This document shows, piece after piece, positions 18,123 to 27,768 of a stretch of 64,000 nt of DNA (its first letter is position 1; every line of letters begins with the position of its first letter). This DNA is from Bacteroidota bacterium (GTDB taxonomy: Bacteria; Bacteroidota; Bacteroidia; AKYH767-A; OLB10), in NCBI GenBank assembly GCA_016722525.1, contig JADKJB010000034.1, positions 62,001-126,000 of the forward strand, read 5' to 3'. The position numbers and the translations under genes were made by a program. The notes below the pieces were generated by a model that saw only the letters and a program-made list of their open reading frames with translations, ran no database searches and was not told the DNA's origin.

Positions 18123-20761
18123 CTAATGACTTTTCCCCAACCCTTCCAACTGACTCTCTAACAATTTTATCTTAGCTTCGGCATCAGACTTCTTTTTATT
18201 TTCAATGGCAACAACCTCTGGTTTCGCACTGGAAACAAAACGTTCATTATTCAATTTTTTCATCACCGATTCTAAAAAGCTTTTGGTATAACTTAATTCT
18301 TCAGTAATCTTCTTTTGTTCTTCTTCCTGGTTTATCAATCCCTGTGTTAGAACAAAATACTCGTGATCATTGATCATGATCGGAGCATGTCCATCCGGTT
18401 TGGTTGAAATTTTTTCAATAGCCGACAAGTTACACATTTTAATCACCATGGCATGAAAATCTTCAATGTTGTTCGATTTTCCAATAAACAAACTCACTGA
18501 TAAGGGTTCGCGCATGGGAATGCTTTTAGTTTTTCTGAGATTACGTATCTCAGTAACAAGCTCCATTGCGGAAGCAAAATTATTCAACAATAAAATATTC
18601 TCTTTCCCGGTTTCAGGCCATTTCTCCATCATTATACTCTCTCCGTATTTACGTTCACGGATGGTTTGCCATATTTCTTCAGTAATAAAGGGCATGAAAG
18701 GATGAAGTAATTTCAAAAGCGATTCAAAAAAGGTGATAGTGGATTTGTAAGTTTCTTCTTTCATCGCTATTCCAATTCCCGGTTTCACAATTTCCAGGTA
18801 CCAGGAACAGAAATCATCCCAGATTAATTTGTAAATCGCAATCAATGCTTCCGAAATCCTGTACTTGGAATATAAATCATTGATAGTTGCCGTTTCTGCT
18901 TCTAGCTTTGCACTAAACCATTCTGTTATTTTCGTATAGTCACGGTTATCGATTCCATCTTTACCTTCAGTGTCTTTCCAGCCATTGATTAACCGGAATG
19001 CATTCCATATTTTATTGGCAAAATTTCTTCCCTGTTCACACAATGATTCATCAAAAGGTAAATCGTTTCCGGCAGGAGAGCTGAATAACATCCCAATGCG
19101 AACACCATCCGCGCCGTATTTTGCAATCAGGTCCAGCGGATCAGGGGAATTGCCTAGTGACTTCGACATTTTTCTTCCTAGTTTGTCTCTGACAATTCCT
19201 GTGAGGTAAACATTGGTAAATGGTTTTTCTCCTCGGTATTCATAGCCGGCTATAATCATTCGGGCTACCCAAAAAAATAAAATTTCGGGAGCCGTTACCA
19301 AATCATTGGTAGGGTAGTAGTAGTTGATATCAGCATTGTTAGGATCCTTAAAACCATCAAATACCGATATCGGCCACAACCATGATGAAAACCAGGTGTC
19401 GAGTACGTCTTCATCTTGTGAAATTTTAGAATCTTTTTTAGTTCTGTTCCTTTAGCTGCAAAAAGTGATCGTGCTTCAACTTCTGTTTTAGCCACAACAA
19501 AATCACCACTCTCATTATACCATGCCGGAATTTGTTGTCCCCACCAGAGTTGACGCGAAATACACCAGTCGTGAACATTCTCCATCCAGTGCCTATAGGT
19601 GTTTTTAAATTTCTCAGGAACTAACCGTATGTTGTCATTCATTACATTCTCCAATGCTGGTTTCGAAATTTCTTCCATCTTCAAAAACCATTGCATCGAC
19701 AATCTTGGTTCAATCACCGCATTCGTTCTTTCCGAAAAACCAATGTTGCTTTTATAGGGTTCCGTTTTAACAAGATGTCCCGATTGCTCCAGGTCTTTTG
19801 CTATTTTTTTACGAACAGCAAAACGATCTTCACCCAAATAGAAACCTGCTGCTGCACTCATTTTTCCTTCAGGAGTGAGAACATCAATGGTTGCGAGCTT
19901 GTGTTTTTGTCCCAGCTGATAATCATTGATATCATGAGCAGGAGTAACTTTAAGGGCACCTGTTCCGAAGTCCATGGTTACATAACTGTCGGTAATTAAA
20001 GGCACAGCCCTGTTCACCATTGGAACAATAATGTTTTTTCCATGCAAATGTTTGTATCGTTCATCCTCCGGGTTCACACAAATTGCTGTATCACCCAAAA
20101 TGGTTTCAGGACGTGTAGTCGCAATCGTTACCCAGTCGTTCGTGCTTTCAACTTGATAACGTACATAATACAAAGTTGAATCAACTTCTTTATGAATAAC
20201 TTCTTCATCTGAAACTGCGGTCATTCCAGCAGGATCCCAGTTTACCATCCGGGTACCGCGATAAATATGCCCTTTTTTATAGAGGTCTATAAAAACTTCA
20301 ATAACCGCATCCGACAAATCATCTTCCATGGTGAAACGGGTACGTTCCCAATCGCAGGATGCACCAAGCTTTTTCAGTTGTTCCAGAATAATTCCACCAT
20401 ATTTCTCTTTCCATTCCCAGGCATATTTCAGAAAATCTTCTCTGGAAAGATCCTTTTTTTCAATCCCCTTTTCGCGGAGCATGGCAACAACTCGTGCTTC
20501 AGTGGCAATTGACGCATGATCGGTCCCTGGTACCCAACAGGCATTTTTGCCGAGCATACGGGCTCTTCGGATCAAAACATCTTGTATGGTGTTGTTAAGC
20601 ATATGACCCATATGTAAAACGCCGGTCACATTAGGAGGTGGAATAACAATGGTATATGGCTCGCGTTCATCCGGTACTGAACGAAAAAAATTATTTTTTA
20701 TCCAATACTGATACCATTTATCTTCGGTTACTGAGGGGTCGTAAGTTTTAGGGATTTCCAT
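18123..20761 (-). CDS. valS: Valyl-tRNA synthetase; frameshifted
   Basis: Class I aminoacyl-tRNA synthetase that charges tRNA-Val, about 879 residues after repair. The HIGH-like motif is HMGH (residues 50-53 in PPPNVTGVLHMGHMLN), the editing domain has TTRPETILGDTAI, and KMSKS appears in GRKMSKSLGNSPDPLD. The C-terminal coiled-coil arm is present (EEEQKKITEELSYTKSFL and KIKLLESQLEGLGK). I start at ATG 20761 (MEIPKTYDPSVTEDKW); an in-frame ATG at 20785 only adds eight residues not expected in the family. Translation breaks at the T-run 19434-19439; one more base restores KDSKISQDEDVLDTWFSSWLWP. This is normally a single-copy essential gene, so the break is best read as a sequence error. Confidence 0.96.
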
Positions 20762-20829
20762 AAAGCTGTTTAATACAAGCCTCAAATATCCGAATTTATC
20801 TTAAATCCTGAACTTAAGAATCTGTATGT

Positions 20830-20858
20830 TTGTAAACGGATGACAATTCTTAAATTTG
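20830..20858 (+). promoter_or_regulatory. Putative promoter of the symporter gene
   Basis: TTG (20830-20832), 18 bases, TAAATTTG (20851-20858), an exact TAnnTTTG. It lies 19 bases before the ATG at 20878. Confidence 0.6.
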
Positions 20859-20877
20859 GCTAAATAATTTTCAGAAT

Positions 20878-22248
20878 ATGAAAAGTAAAAGTGGATGGTA
20901 TGCCCTTTTTGGGATGGGGGTCGCTGCTCTCTTAGCAGTTTTGAATCATTATGGTTGGGTATCAATTAACCCTGGAATTCTGCTGATTACCCGATGGATT
21001 GCTATTTCAGGACTGATTTATTACGCCATTTTTAAGAAATCGCTGACTACCTGGATTCTTGCAAGTATGGTGATTGGAGCGGCATTAGGTCACGACGTTC
21101 CTGAAGTAGCAGTCGAACTCAGGGTATTGAGTCAGATTTTTCTTAAAATGATCAAAACCATCATTGCACCGCTGCTTTTTGGTACCCTGGTAGTTGGAAT
21201 TGCCGGACACTCGCATCTTAAGCAGATTGGTAGAATGGGGTGGAAGTCGTTACTTTATTTTGAAGTTGTCACTACTGTCGCACTTTTCATAGGGTTAATT
21301 GCAATCAATATAAGCAAAGCGGGTGTCGGAATCAAAATGCCAGCAGGAGCCCATGAAGAACTTCCTAAAGTGGCACCACAGAGTATGACCGATGTAATAC
21401 TTCATGTTTTCCCTGAAAATATTGCTAAATCTATTGTTGATGGACAGGTTCTTCAAATTGTGGTTTTTAGTATCATTTTTGGTATCGCTCTGGCCATGCT
21501 CAACGAAAAGCAACGCAAACCTATGCTCTCTTTTGCTGAAGGACTTTCTGATGTAATGTTCAAATTCACGAATATTATCATGTATTTTGCTCCTATAGGT
21601 GTTGGAGCTGCCATCGCTTATACCGTTGGGCATATGGGACTCGGGATTTTGGTAAATCTCTTCCATTTATTAGCTACGCTGTATGTCGCCTTAATAGTTT
21701 TCATTCTTGTAGTTTTGTTTCCAATTGCTCTAATCATCAAATTGCCTATCAAAAAGTTCATTAAAGCCATTTCAGAACCTGTTTCTATAGCTTTTGCAAC
21801 CACCAGCTCAGAAGCTGCTTTACCTAGGGCTATGGAAGCAATGGAAAAACTTGGCGTTCCTCGTAAGATCGTAGCGTTTGTGATGCCTACAGGATATAGT
21901 TTCAACCTGGATGGAACCACGCTCTATCTTTCCTTAGCCTCAGTTTTTGTTGCCCAAGCCGCTGGCATTGACCTTACCTGGGAGCAACAGTTACTCATGG
22001 TGTTTACACTGATGCTAACCAGTAAAGGAGTAGCAGGTGTGCCCAGAGCATCTTTAGTCATTTTGCTTGGAACGGCCTCCTCTTTTGGCCTTCCTGTTGA
22101 ACCAATATTTATTATTCTTGGTATTGATGAACTAATGGATATGGCCAGAACTTCTGTAAATGTGATTGGAAATTGTCTGGCTACAGTTGTAATTGCTAAA
22201 TGGGAAGGTGAATTTAAGGAGGGTGGTGATGAGCCCGCTGTGGCTTGA
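20878..22248 (+). CDS. Dicarboxylate/amino acid:cation symporter (DAACS family)
   Basis: Inner-membrane sodium- or proton-coupled symporter of 456 residues, likely for glutamate, aspartate or C4-dicarboxylates. Features of the GltP/DctA family: the KMIKTIIAPLLFGTLVVGIAGH helix-loop, the serine-rich reentrant loop FATTSSEAALPRAMEAMEKLGVP cut here as FATTSSEAALP plus PRAMEAM, the NLDGTTLY motif of helix 7, TSKGVAGVPRASL in the second reentrant loop, and the substrate-binding helix 8 with DMARTSVNVIGN. The arginine in that helix (MARTSVN) usually favours acidic amino acids or dicarboxylates. Two extra N-terminal membrane segments precede the usual core. It has its own promoter and no partner genes. 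Confidence 0.93.
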   Translation: MKSKSGWYALFGMGVAALLAVLNHYGWVSINPGILLITRWIAISGLIYYAIFKKSLTTWILASMVIGAALGHDVPEVAVELRVLSQIFLKMIKTIIAPLLFGTLVVGIAGHSHLKQIGRMGWKSLLYFEVVTTVALFIGLIAINISKAGVGIKMPAGAHEELPKVAPQSMTDVILHVFPENIAKSIVDGQVLQIVVFSIIFGIALAMLNEKQRKPMLSFAEGLSDVMFKFTNIIMYFAPIGVGAAIAYTVGHMGLGILVNLFHLLATLYVALIVFILVVLFPIALIIKLPIKKFIKAISEPVSIAFATTSSEAALPRAMEAMEKLGVPRKIVAFVMPTGYSFNLDGTTLYLSLASVFVAQAAGIDLTWEQQLLMVFTLMLTSKGVAGVPRASLVILLGTASSFGLPVEPIFIILGIDELMDMARTSVNVIGNCLATVVIAKWEGEFKEGGDEPAVA

Positions 22249-22345
22249 TTCTTGTCATTTCTTCAATTTATTTCAATTATTGGGCTAAATAGGAATGGAT
22301 GAGCCTAAATTTACTCCTTTCATTCAAAATTCATGATCCAGAATG

Positions 22346-22353
22346 TACTTTTG
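22346..22353 (+). promoter_or_regulatory. -7 box before the DUF1573 pair
   Basis: TACTTTTG, an exact TAnnTTTG match, about 88 bases before the ATG at 22441. No clear TTG element lies at the right distance. Confidence 0.35.
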
Positions 22354-22440
22354 GCCTGTATTAATTAATAAGGTTGATCTGTCTCAATGGATTTAGATTT
22401 AACTTTACAACTCAAACTAACGAAAATAAATTTAACAAAA

Positions 22441-22917
22441 ATGAAAAAAAGTATCTACACCATGGTAGTGCTCTTTGCAATGAGCTTTACAGCATTTGCA
22501 CAGGAAGAACAAAAAGCAGAAGTTAACAATGACCCTAATGCTCCTGAAATAGTTTTCGAATCTGAAGTACATGATTTCGGTACTATTGAATATGGTGGAA
22601 ATGGTACGTACGACTTCAAATTCAGTAACACCGGCAAAAGCCCTTTGATCATATCTAATGCCCGTGGATCTTGTGGATGTACGGTTCCAAAATGGCCTAA
22701 AGAACCAGTTGGAAAAGGTCAGTCAGGTTCTATCAATGTTCAATATGATACAAAACGCCCTGGTCCTTTTACTAAAACAGTTACGATCAGTTCTAACGCT
22801 AAATCTGCCTCTAAAGTAATTACCATCAAAGGTACTGTTTCTCCTGCTGAACAAGCTGATGATCAAACACCGGTTAAGAAAGAGAATGCCGTTTCTCCTC
22901 TTGAAAAAGCCAAGTAA
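22441..22917 (+). CDS. DUF1573 exported protein
   Basis: 158 residues. I start at ATG 22441, where a standard signal peptide begins (MKKSIYTMVVLFAMSFTAFAQ); an upstream in-frame ATG at 22387 would put 18 residues before it. The mature protein is an Ig-like DUF1573 domain: HDFGTIEYGGNGTYDFKFSNTGKSPLIIS, then RGSCGCTVPKWPKEPV and FTKTVTISSNAK. The GSCGCTVP segment with its two cysteines is the family mark. DUF1573 proteins are abundant and exported in Bacteroidota; their role is unknown. A near paralog follows after 43 bases. Confidence 0.9.
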   Translation: MKKSIYTMVVLFAMSFTAFAQEEQKAEVNNDPNAPEIVFESEVHDFGTIEYGGNGTYDFKFSNTGKSPLIISNARGSCGCTVPKWPKEPVGKGQSGSINVQYDTKRPGPFTKTVTISSNAKSASKVITIKGTVSPAEQADDQTPVKKENAVSPLEKAK

Positions 22918-22960
22918 ATTTTGTTACTCGTATTCTCATACACCAACTAAAATACATAAA

Positions 22961-23433
22961 ATGAAAAAAATTATTTTGATGGCGGCAATGATTACTGCAA
23001 TAAGCGGAATTGTTGTTGCTCAAACAGAAAAAACTCAAACCGCTGCCGTTAAACCAACTGAAGTTAAAGCATCTGATGCTGTAATGAAATTTGATAAAGA
23101 AGAATATAACTTCGGTGTCATTAAGCAAGGAGATAAAGTGGAATATGCGTTTGAATTTGTGAATGCGGGTAAAAGAGCCTCTTATCATTACCGAAGCTCA
23201 TGGTTCATGCGGATGTACCGTTCCTGAATGGCCTAAAGAGCCTCTTAAAAAAAGGCGAAAAAGGTACGATTAAAGTAACATTTAATTCAGCCGGTAAAAT
23301 GGGATTACAGGACAAAACTATTACCATCACTTCTAATGCTCCCGACAGTCCCAAAGTGTTACATATTAAAGGTAATGTAGAGCAAGCGGCCGCTACTCCG
23401 GAAACCAAACCAATGGAAACGCCTAAGAATTAA
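22961..23433 (+). CDS. DUF1573 exported protein, second copy; two frameshifts
   Basis: Paralog of the upstream gene, about 156 residues after repair. Signal peptide MKKIILMAAMITAISGIVVAQ from ATG 22961. Two indels are needed: A4 at 23171-23174 should be A3 and A7 at 23247-23253 should be A6. With both, the reading is NAGKEPLIITEAHGSCGC, then TVPEWPKEPLKKGEKGTIKV and DKTITITSNAPDSPKVLHIKGNV, a perfect DUF1573 domain including the GSCGCTVP mark. Tandem DUF1573 genes suggest local duplication. It is closed by the hairpin at 23470. Confidence 0.88.
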
Positions 23434-23462
23434 GGAATAATAACTGTTTCTAATAAATTTTA

Positions 23463-23470
23463 TATGTTTG
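23463..23470 (+). promoter_or_regulatory. -7 box before the aminotransferase, overlapping a hairpin
   Basis: TATGTTTG exactly matches TAnnTTTG. Its predicted start of transcription (about 23476-23478) falls inside the hairpin that follows, so the same bases may end one transcript and begin another. A -33 TTG is not evident. Confidence 0.35.
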
Positions 23471-23503
23471 TACCCCCGGTTTCTGCCGGGGGTACTTATT
23501 TTT
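23470..23503 (+). terminator. Strong hairpin terminator after the DUF1573 pair
   Basis: Perfect 10-base stem GTACCCCCGG / CCGGGGGTAC (23470-23479 and 23486-23495), loop TTTCTG, then TTATTTTT. It lies 36 bases after the DUF1573 stop and 7 bases before the aminotransferase ATG. Confidence 0.8.
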
Positions 23504-23509
23504 AAAGCC

Positions 23510-24742
23510 ATGCCATCAATATCTCATAAAGGGCAAATTATGCCCGCATCACCTATCAGGAAGCTGATTCCTTATGCTGAAAAAGCAAAGCAAGAAGGTA
23601 AAACAATTTATCACCTCAATATCGGTCAGCCCGATATTGAAACACCCGAAGTAATGCTCAGTGCTGTTAAAAATAATACGCTCAAAGTAATTGAGTATAG
23701 TCATTCCGCTGGCAACGAATCGTACCGTAGAAAACTGGTGACGTATTATAATAAATACGGAATTCAATTGTCCTATACCGATATTATGGTGACTACTGGC
23801 GGATCCGAAGCTATTGAAATTGCCATGATGGCTTGCCTTAATGAAGGTGATGAGATGATTATTCCGGAGCCATTTTATGCTAATTATAACGGTTTTGGCA
23901 TTCAGGCGGGTGTTAAAATCAAACCGATAATATCAAATATTGAAGATGGTTTTGCATTGCCTCCAATTTCAGAATTTGAAAAACTCATTTCTCCTGCTAC
24001 CAAAGCTATTATGATTTGTAATCCCGGAAATCCTACCGGTTACCTCTATACAAAAGCAGAACTGGAAGCTTTGAGAGATCTTGTAAAAAAACATGATATT
24101 TTTCTCTTCGCAGATGAAGTATATCGTGAGTTTTGTTACGATGGCAAAGAGTATTTTTCTGTAATGAATCTCCAAGGGATTGAGCAAAATGTTGTGCTCA
24201 TGGATTCCGTCTCTAAAAGGTATAGCGCTTGCGGAGTAAGAATTGGCGCACTCATTTCAAGAAATAAAGAAGTCATGGCCGCCGCTCTAAAATTTGCGCA
24301 GGCAAGGCTTAGTCCACCAACATTCGGACAAATTGCTGCTGAAGCCGCAATTGATACCCCAGATGATTATTTTAAAAAAGTGATTCAAGAATATGTTGCA
24401 AGAAGAGATTTTGTAGTTGAAGCACTTAATAATATACCCGGTGTTTTTTGTCCGAAACCAAGTGGTGCATTTTATGTTATTACTCAATTACCAATTGATA
24501 ATTCTGATAAATTCTGCCAATGGCTTTTAGAGTCATTTGAATATAAAATGCAAACGGTAATGCTAGCACCGGCAACGGGTTTCTATTCCACCCCGGGAGC
24601 AGGTCTCAATCAAGTGAGAGTGGCCTATGTGCTTAATCTTGAAGACTTGAAAAATGCATTGAAGTGCTTAGAAGAGGCTTTGAAACTATATCCTGGCAGA
24701 ACTGAATTTAAGAACCACGAAGGAATCAGCTTAAAGGTCTAA
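23510..24742 (+). CDS. PLP-dependent aminotransferase, class I (aspartate-aminotransferase-like)
   Basis: Fold-type I aminotransferase of 410 residues. I start at ATG 23510; an earlier in-frame ATG at 23468 lies before the hairpin and would encode it. Visible motifs are NIGQPDIETP, TTGGSEAIEIA (PLP phosphate cradle), NPGNPTG (171-177), ADEVYREF with the ring-binding aspartate, SVSKRYSACGVRIG with the Schiff-base lysine K236, and the C-terminal arginine in GLNQVRVAYV that binds the substrate carboxylate. The family covers Asp, Tyr/Phe and related acceptors and I cannot fix the substrate. Its stop overlaps the convergent NUDIX gene by 12 bases. Confidence 0.92.
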   Translation: MPSISHKGQIMPASPIRKLIPYAEKAKQEGKTIYHLNIGQPDIETPEVMLSAVKNNTLKVIEYSHSAGNESYRRKLVTYYNKYGIQLSYTDIMVTTGGSEAIEIAMMACLNEGDEMIIPEPFYANYNGFGIQAGVKIKPIISNIEDGFALPPISEFEKLISPATKAIMICNPGNPTGYLYTKAELEALRDLVKKHDIFLFADEVYREFCYDGKEYFSVMNLQGIEQNVVLMDSVSKRYSACGVRIGALISRNKEVMAAALKFAQARLSPPTFGQIAAEAAIDTPDDYFKKVIQEYVARRDFVVEALNNIPGVFCPKPSGAFYVITQLPIDNSDKFCQWLLESFEYKMQTVMLAPATGFYSTPGAGLNQVRVAYVLNLEDLKNALKCLEEALKLYPGRTEFKNHEGISLKV

Positions 24743-25345
24743 GATTTCTGTGCGGATCAGGTGTGCTATTGATGAATAACTCAATGAAAGGTAACTCTTC
24801 AACTGTGTTTTAGGCACCCACTTTACCTGCTGTATTCCTTCTTCGGCTTGTGGGGTTAAAGTACCTGTATAAGCACTATTCATAAGGAACCAGGCTGTTT
24901 TTTTTACCACCCATTCGTTTTTTAAAACGTATAGATGATAGGTCGGTGGCAGCTTTTTGATAATCCTGAGTTTTTTTATTCCACACTCTTCCCGGACCTC
25001 CCGAATTGCGGCTTGAGACAGATTTTCGCCTTTTTCTGTTTTACCTTTTGGAAGATCCCATTTTCCTAGCCTGAAAATCATCAAAATAGGATCATTATTT
25101 TTCGATTTACTTACGATTCCGCCTGCGGCACTTATTTTTTTGAATGTTTTTAAAAAAGCATGCATGGCAAAAAAGGGTCGATTTGAAATTAGGGTTATAT
25201 TTTTAGAAAGTCCTTTTTTGGAGTTTATGAGTTTGGCACTCAATTCATGGATCTTTTTCTCATAAGAATCATCTTTGGTTATTTTATCTTCAAGGACAGA
25301 TCTTTTAAAAGTGATCTCTTTGTCATTTATAAAAACTTTGTACAT
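24731..25345 (-). CDS. NUDIX hydrolase
   Basis: 204 residues. The Nudix box is complete at 101-123: G101, E107 and REVREECG at 115-122, with conserved WDLPKGK in front. An N-terminal region of about 70 residues without known motif precedes it. The substrate is probably a nucleoside diphosphate derivative. It is divergent from pyrE with only 13 bases between start codons. Confidence 0.88.
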   Translation of the reverse strand: MYKVFINDKEITFKRSVLEDKITKDDSYEKKIHELSAKLINSKKGLSKNITLISNRPFFAMHAFLKTFKKISAAGGIVSKSKNNDPILMIFRLGKWDLPKGKTEKGENLSQAAIREVREECGIKKLRIIKKLPPTYHLYVLKNEWVVKKTAWFLMNSAYTGTLTPQAEEGIQQVKWVPKTQLKSYLSLSYSSIAHLIRTEILDL

Positions 25346-25348
25346 TTG
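25320..25348 (+). promoter_or_regulatory. Putative pyrE promoter
   Basis: TTG (25320-25322), 18 bases, TACATTTG (25341-25348), an exact match. It overlaps the start of the divergent NUDIX gene. Transcription would begin a few bases before the pyrE ATG (25359), so the mRNA is nearly leaderless. Confidence 0.6.
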
Positions 25349-25358
25349 TTACATCAGT

Positions 25359-25994
25359 ATGGGAACAACCGCGTCAAATATAGCCGATTTTTTGTTACAA
25401 ATCAAAGCTGTTAAGCTGCAGCCGAAGCAACCATTTACCTGGGCTTCGGGTTGGAAATCACCAATTTATTGTGACAACAGAATAATCCTGAGCCACCCTC
25501 GCATCAGAACCTATATTCGCCAGGAGTTAGTTAAAGTAATTGATGAAAAATTTGGTCCCCCGGATGTAATCGCCGGAGTCGCAACCGGTGCCATTGCACA
25601 TGGTGTTTTAGTTGCTGAAGCTATGGGACTTCCTTTTGTTTACATACGATCTTCCGCAAAAGAACATGGCCGGCAAAATCTTATCGAAGGAGAAATTAGT
25701 AAAAATCAATCGTGTGTAGTTATTGAAGATCTTATTTCGACAGGCCAAAGTAGTTTAAAAGCGGTGAATGCATTACGTGAAAATGGTGTTTTAGTCAAAG
25801 GAATGATAGCTATATTTAATTATGGCTTTGATGTTGCCTCCGATGCTTTTCGTGTTGCGAATTGTCCTGTTTATTCACTAAGTAATTATGATGTGCTAAT
25901 TAATCAAGCACTTAATCAGGGTTACATTGGAAAGGATGATTTGGAGAATTTAAAATTATGGAAAACGGAGCATGCTAACTGGAATCCATTGTAA
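25359..25994 (+). CDS. pyrE: Orotate phosphoribosyltransferase
   Basis: Makes OMP from orotate and PRPP in pyrimidine synthesis. 211 residues from ATG 25359 (MGTTASNIADFLLQIKAVKL); a longer frame from 25275 would run through the promoter. Landmarks are FTWASGWKSPIYCDNR, the catalytic loop lysine and histidine in RSSAKEHGRQN, and the PRPP motif VVIEDLISTGQSS. The end overlaps the next gene by 23 bases. Confidence 0.96.
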   Translation: MGTTASNIADFLLQIKAVKLQPKQPFTWASGWKSPIYCDNRIILSHPRIRTYIRQELVKVIDEKFGPPDVIAGVATGAIAHGVLVAEAMGLPFVYIRSSAKEHGRQNLIEGEISKNQSCVVIEDLISTGQSSLKAVNALRENGVLVKGMIAIFNYGFDVASDAFRVANCPVYSLSNYDVLINQALNQGYIGKDDLENLKLWKTEHANWNPL

Positions 25995-26433
25995 TTTATT
26001 ATTAGAAAATAATTGTAAAACGACACGCATTCAGAGCCTTCAGGTAACTTTGAATCAAAGCCCTTCAGAAGTATTTAATTTCCTTTCAGATTTTACTAAT
26101 TATGAGAAATTAATGCCTGAACAGGTGACTGATTGGGTCTCGGATAGTGAAACATGTTCTTTTAGCATTAAAGGAATGGCTTCTTTGGGGATGGCGTTCG
26201 ATACCAAAACACCTGATTCGGAAATTAAGATAAAAAGAAATGGTAAAGCCCCTTTCGATTTCTTTCTCATTTGTAACATTGGAAAGATCGATAACTCTGA
26301 TTCGTCTACCCTAAATTTGTTTTTTGATGCCGACTTAAATCCTTTTCTTAAAATGATGGCGGAAAAACCACTTACAAATTTTCTGAATCTGCTAGTTGAC
26401 AGGTATAAAGCTATTACCGATTCTATCGCGTAA
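25972..26433 (+). CDS. SRPBCC family protein
   Basis: 153 residues with the START-like SRPBCC fold: LQVTLNQSPSEVFNFLSDFTNYEKLMPEQ at the start, FSIKGMASLGMAF in the sheet, and the long C-terminal helix MMAEKPLTNFLNLLVDRYKAI. These proteins bind hydrophobic ligands; function unknown. The only in-frame ATG (25972) lies inside pyrE and adds about 18 residues with little family character before TRIQSLQVTL, so the real start may be a non-ATG codon near 26020. Coupled to pyrE and convergent with birA. Confidence 0.78.
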   Translation: MLTGIHCNLLLENNCKTTRIQSLQVTLNQSPSEVFNFLSDFTNYEKLMPEQVTDWVSDSETCSFSIKGMASLGMAFDTKTPDSEIKIKRNGKAPFDFFLICNIGKIDNSDSSTLNLFFDADLNPFLKMMAEKPLTNFLNLLVDRYKAITDSIA

Positions 26434-26437
26434 TTTT

Positions 26438-27190
26438 TTACAAAAGATATTTTATTTCTTTGGTTAGGTAAAGTTGGGAAGTACCATCTTCGGTAATCAA
26501 ATGCAATTTACCTTCAGGTGTGATTCCTTTTATCGTTCCGGTAAATTGTTGACCATTGTGTTCAAATCTGGAAGGAATGTTTCTTAGGTATAAAGCGTTC
26601 AGATAGTCCTCATTGATTTTTCTGAAGTTATTGATTCTTAAAAGATTATACCATTTGTCGATGCATGTATTTAATTCTGTAAGACATGATTTTAGAGAGA
26701 AAACCCGATTCTCTATCATACTAAGCGATTGAGCTGGAGGATGGTAAGTTTCAAAAATGAGCTGGTTTATGTTAATTCCAATTCCAACAATTGAATGCAT
26801 GATCTGGTTGCTTCTGATAGAATTTTCTATCAATATACCGGATATTTTACCTGTTCCCGCTATTATATCATTCGGCCATTTGATAGCTGTAGAGGCAGAG
26901 GTTGATTTTTTGATAAATTCATGAACAGCTAGTGAAATCGTTTGATTTAAAATAAACTGATCTGCTATTTTTAAAAAATTAGGATAAAGTATATAGCTGA
27001 TTAACAGATTTTTACCTGGTTCACTTTCCCATCCTGAGCCCCTTTGTCCTCTGCCTGCCTTTTGAAAACCAGCCATTATGACAGTGCCATCTTCCGGCAC
27101 TTCCAAATGCATTAGTCTGGCAGCATAGCTGTTTGTGGAGTCGGTTTCTACAAGCTCTATCACTCTTTGCCCCGTTTTAATTCCTAACAT
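26438..27190 (-). CDS. birA: Biotin--[acetyl-CoA-carboxylase] ligase
   Basis: Attaches biotin to carboxylase carrier domains. 250 residues with the ligase domain only; there is no N-terminal DNA-binding helix-turn-helix, so it is not a repressor. GRGQRGSGW (46-54) is the biotinyl-AMP loop and KWPND (104-108) follows, with GILIEN after it. It faces rsfS across a 81-base divergent gap. TATGTTTG on the minus strand (27250-27257) is a likely -7 box. Confidence 0.93.
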   Translation of the reverse strand: MLGIKTGQRVIELVETDSTNSYAARLMHLEVPEDGTVIMAGFQKAGRGQRGSGWESEPGKNLLISYILYPNFLKIADQFILNQTISLAVHEFIKKSTSASTAIKWPNDIIAGTGKISGILIENSIRSNQIMHSIVGIGININQLIFETYHPPAQSLSMIENRVFSLKSCLTELNTCIDKWYNLLRINNFRKINEDYLNALYLRNIPSRFEHNGQQFTGTIKGITPEGKLHLITEDGTSQLYLTKEIKYLL

Positions 27191-27214
27191 GGTTTACTTT
27201 CTTGATTTAAGGAA

Positions 27215-27257
27215 TTGACTTTACCTTTCAAAAAAACACTATTTTTGTACAAACATA
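27215..27257. promoter_or_regulatory. Divergent promoters of rsfS and birA
   Basis: Plus strand: TTG 27215-27217, 22 bases, TATTTTTG 27240-27247, both good matches, for rsfS at 27272. Minus strand: TATGTTTG at 27250-27257 for birA, without a clear -33 element. The two -7 boxes are two bases apart, so the promoters should compete. Confidence 0.5.
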
Positions 27258-27271
27258 GGTAAACAAGCTGA

Positions 27272-27661
27272 ATGGGTAAAGTAAACAGGCTTCAAAAGGA
27301 GCAAAAGAAGAAGACTGATGCAGAGTTTCTGGTTGATGCAATTGTAACTGGAATGTTGGAAAAAAAAGGAAATCAGATAACAGTTTTGGACTTGAAACCC
27401 ACTGGAAAAGCACCTTCCGATTTTTTTGTAGTGACTCATGCTGACTCCCATACTCAAGTGATAGCAATTGCAAGATCAGTAGAAGAAGAGGTGGAGCGGT
27501 TAACCGGAGAAAAACCTGTTTACAGAGAAGGTTATACCAATGCGGAATGGATATTACTCGATTATATTAATGTGGTGGTGCATGTTTTCTTAAAAGAACA
27601 AAGAGATTTTTACGGTATTGAAAAATTTTGGGCAGATGCTAATTTTAGAAATATTGAATGA
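27272..27661 (+). CDS. rsfS: Ribosomal silencing factor RsfS
   Basis: Binds ribosomal protein L14 and blocks subunit joining in starved cells. 129 residues: LVDAIVTGMLEKKGNQITVLDLKP, the SDFFVVTHADSHTQV core, ERLTGEKPVYREGYTNAEWILLDYINVVVHVF, and FYGIEKFWADA near the end are all typical. Placed before ftsH, as is common in this phylum. Confidence 0.95.
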   Translation: MGKVNRLQKEQKKKTDAEFLVDAIVTGMLEKKGNQITVLDLKPTGKAPSDFFVVTHADSHTQVIAIARSVEEEVERLTGEKPVYREGYTNAEWILLDYINVVVHVFLKEQRDFYGIEKFWADANFRNIE

Positions 27662-27768
27662 ACTAAAATTAGTTACGGTTGTTAAGATATAACTTGTCCA
27701 TAAAATTACTGCCATAAAGGCCGATGGCATGGATATTGACAAAATAAAAAAAAGGAAATTAATCAGAA

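Noticed and set aside
22859..23227. Long start for the second DUF1573 gene at 22859
   Set aside because: It would overlap the first DUF1573 gene and hide the signal peptide; ATG 22961 is right.
23468..23509. Upstream ATG of the aminotransferase
   Set aside because: It would encode the terminator hairpin and is absent from the expected start.
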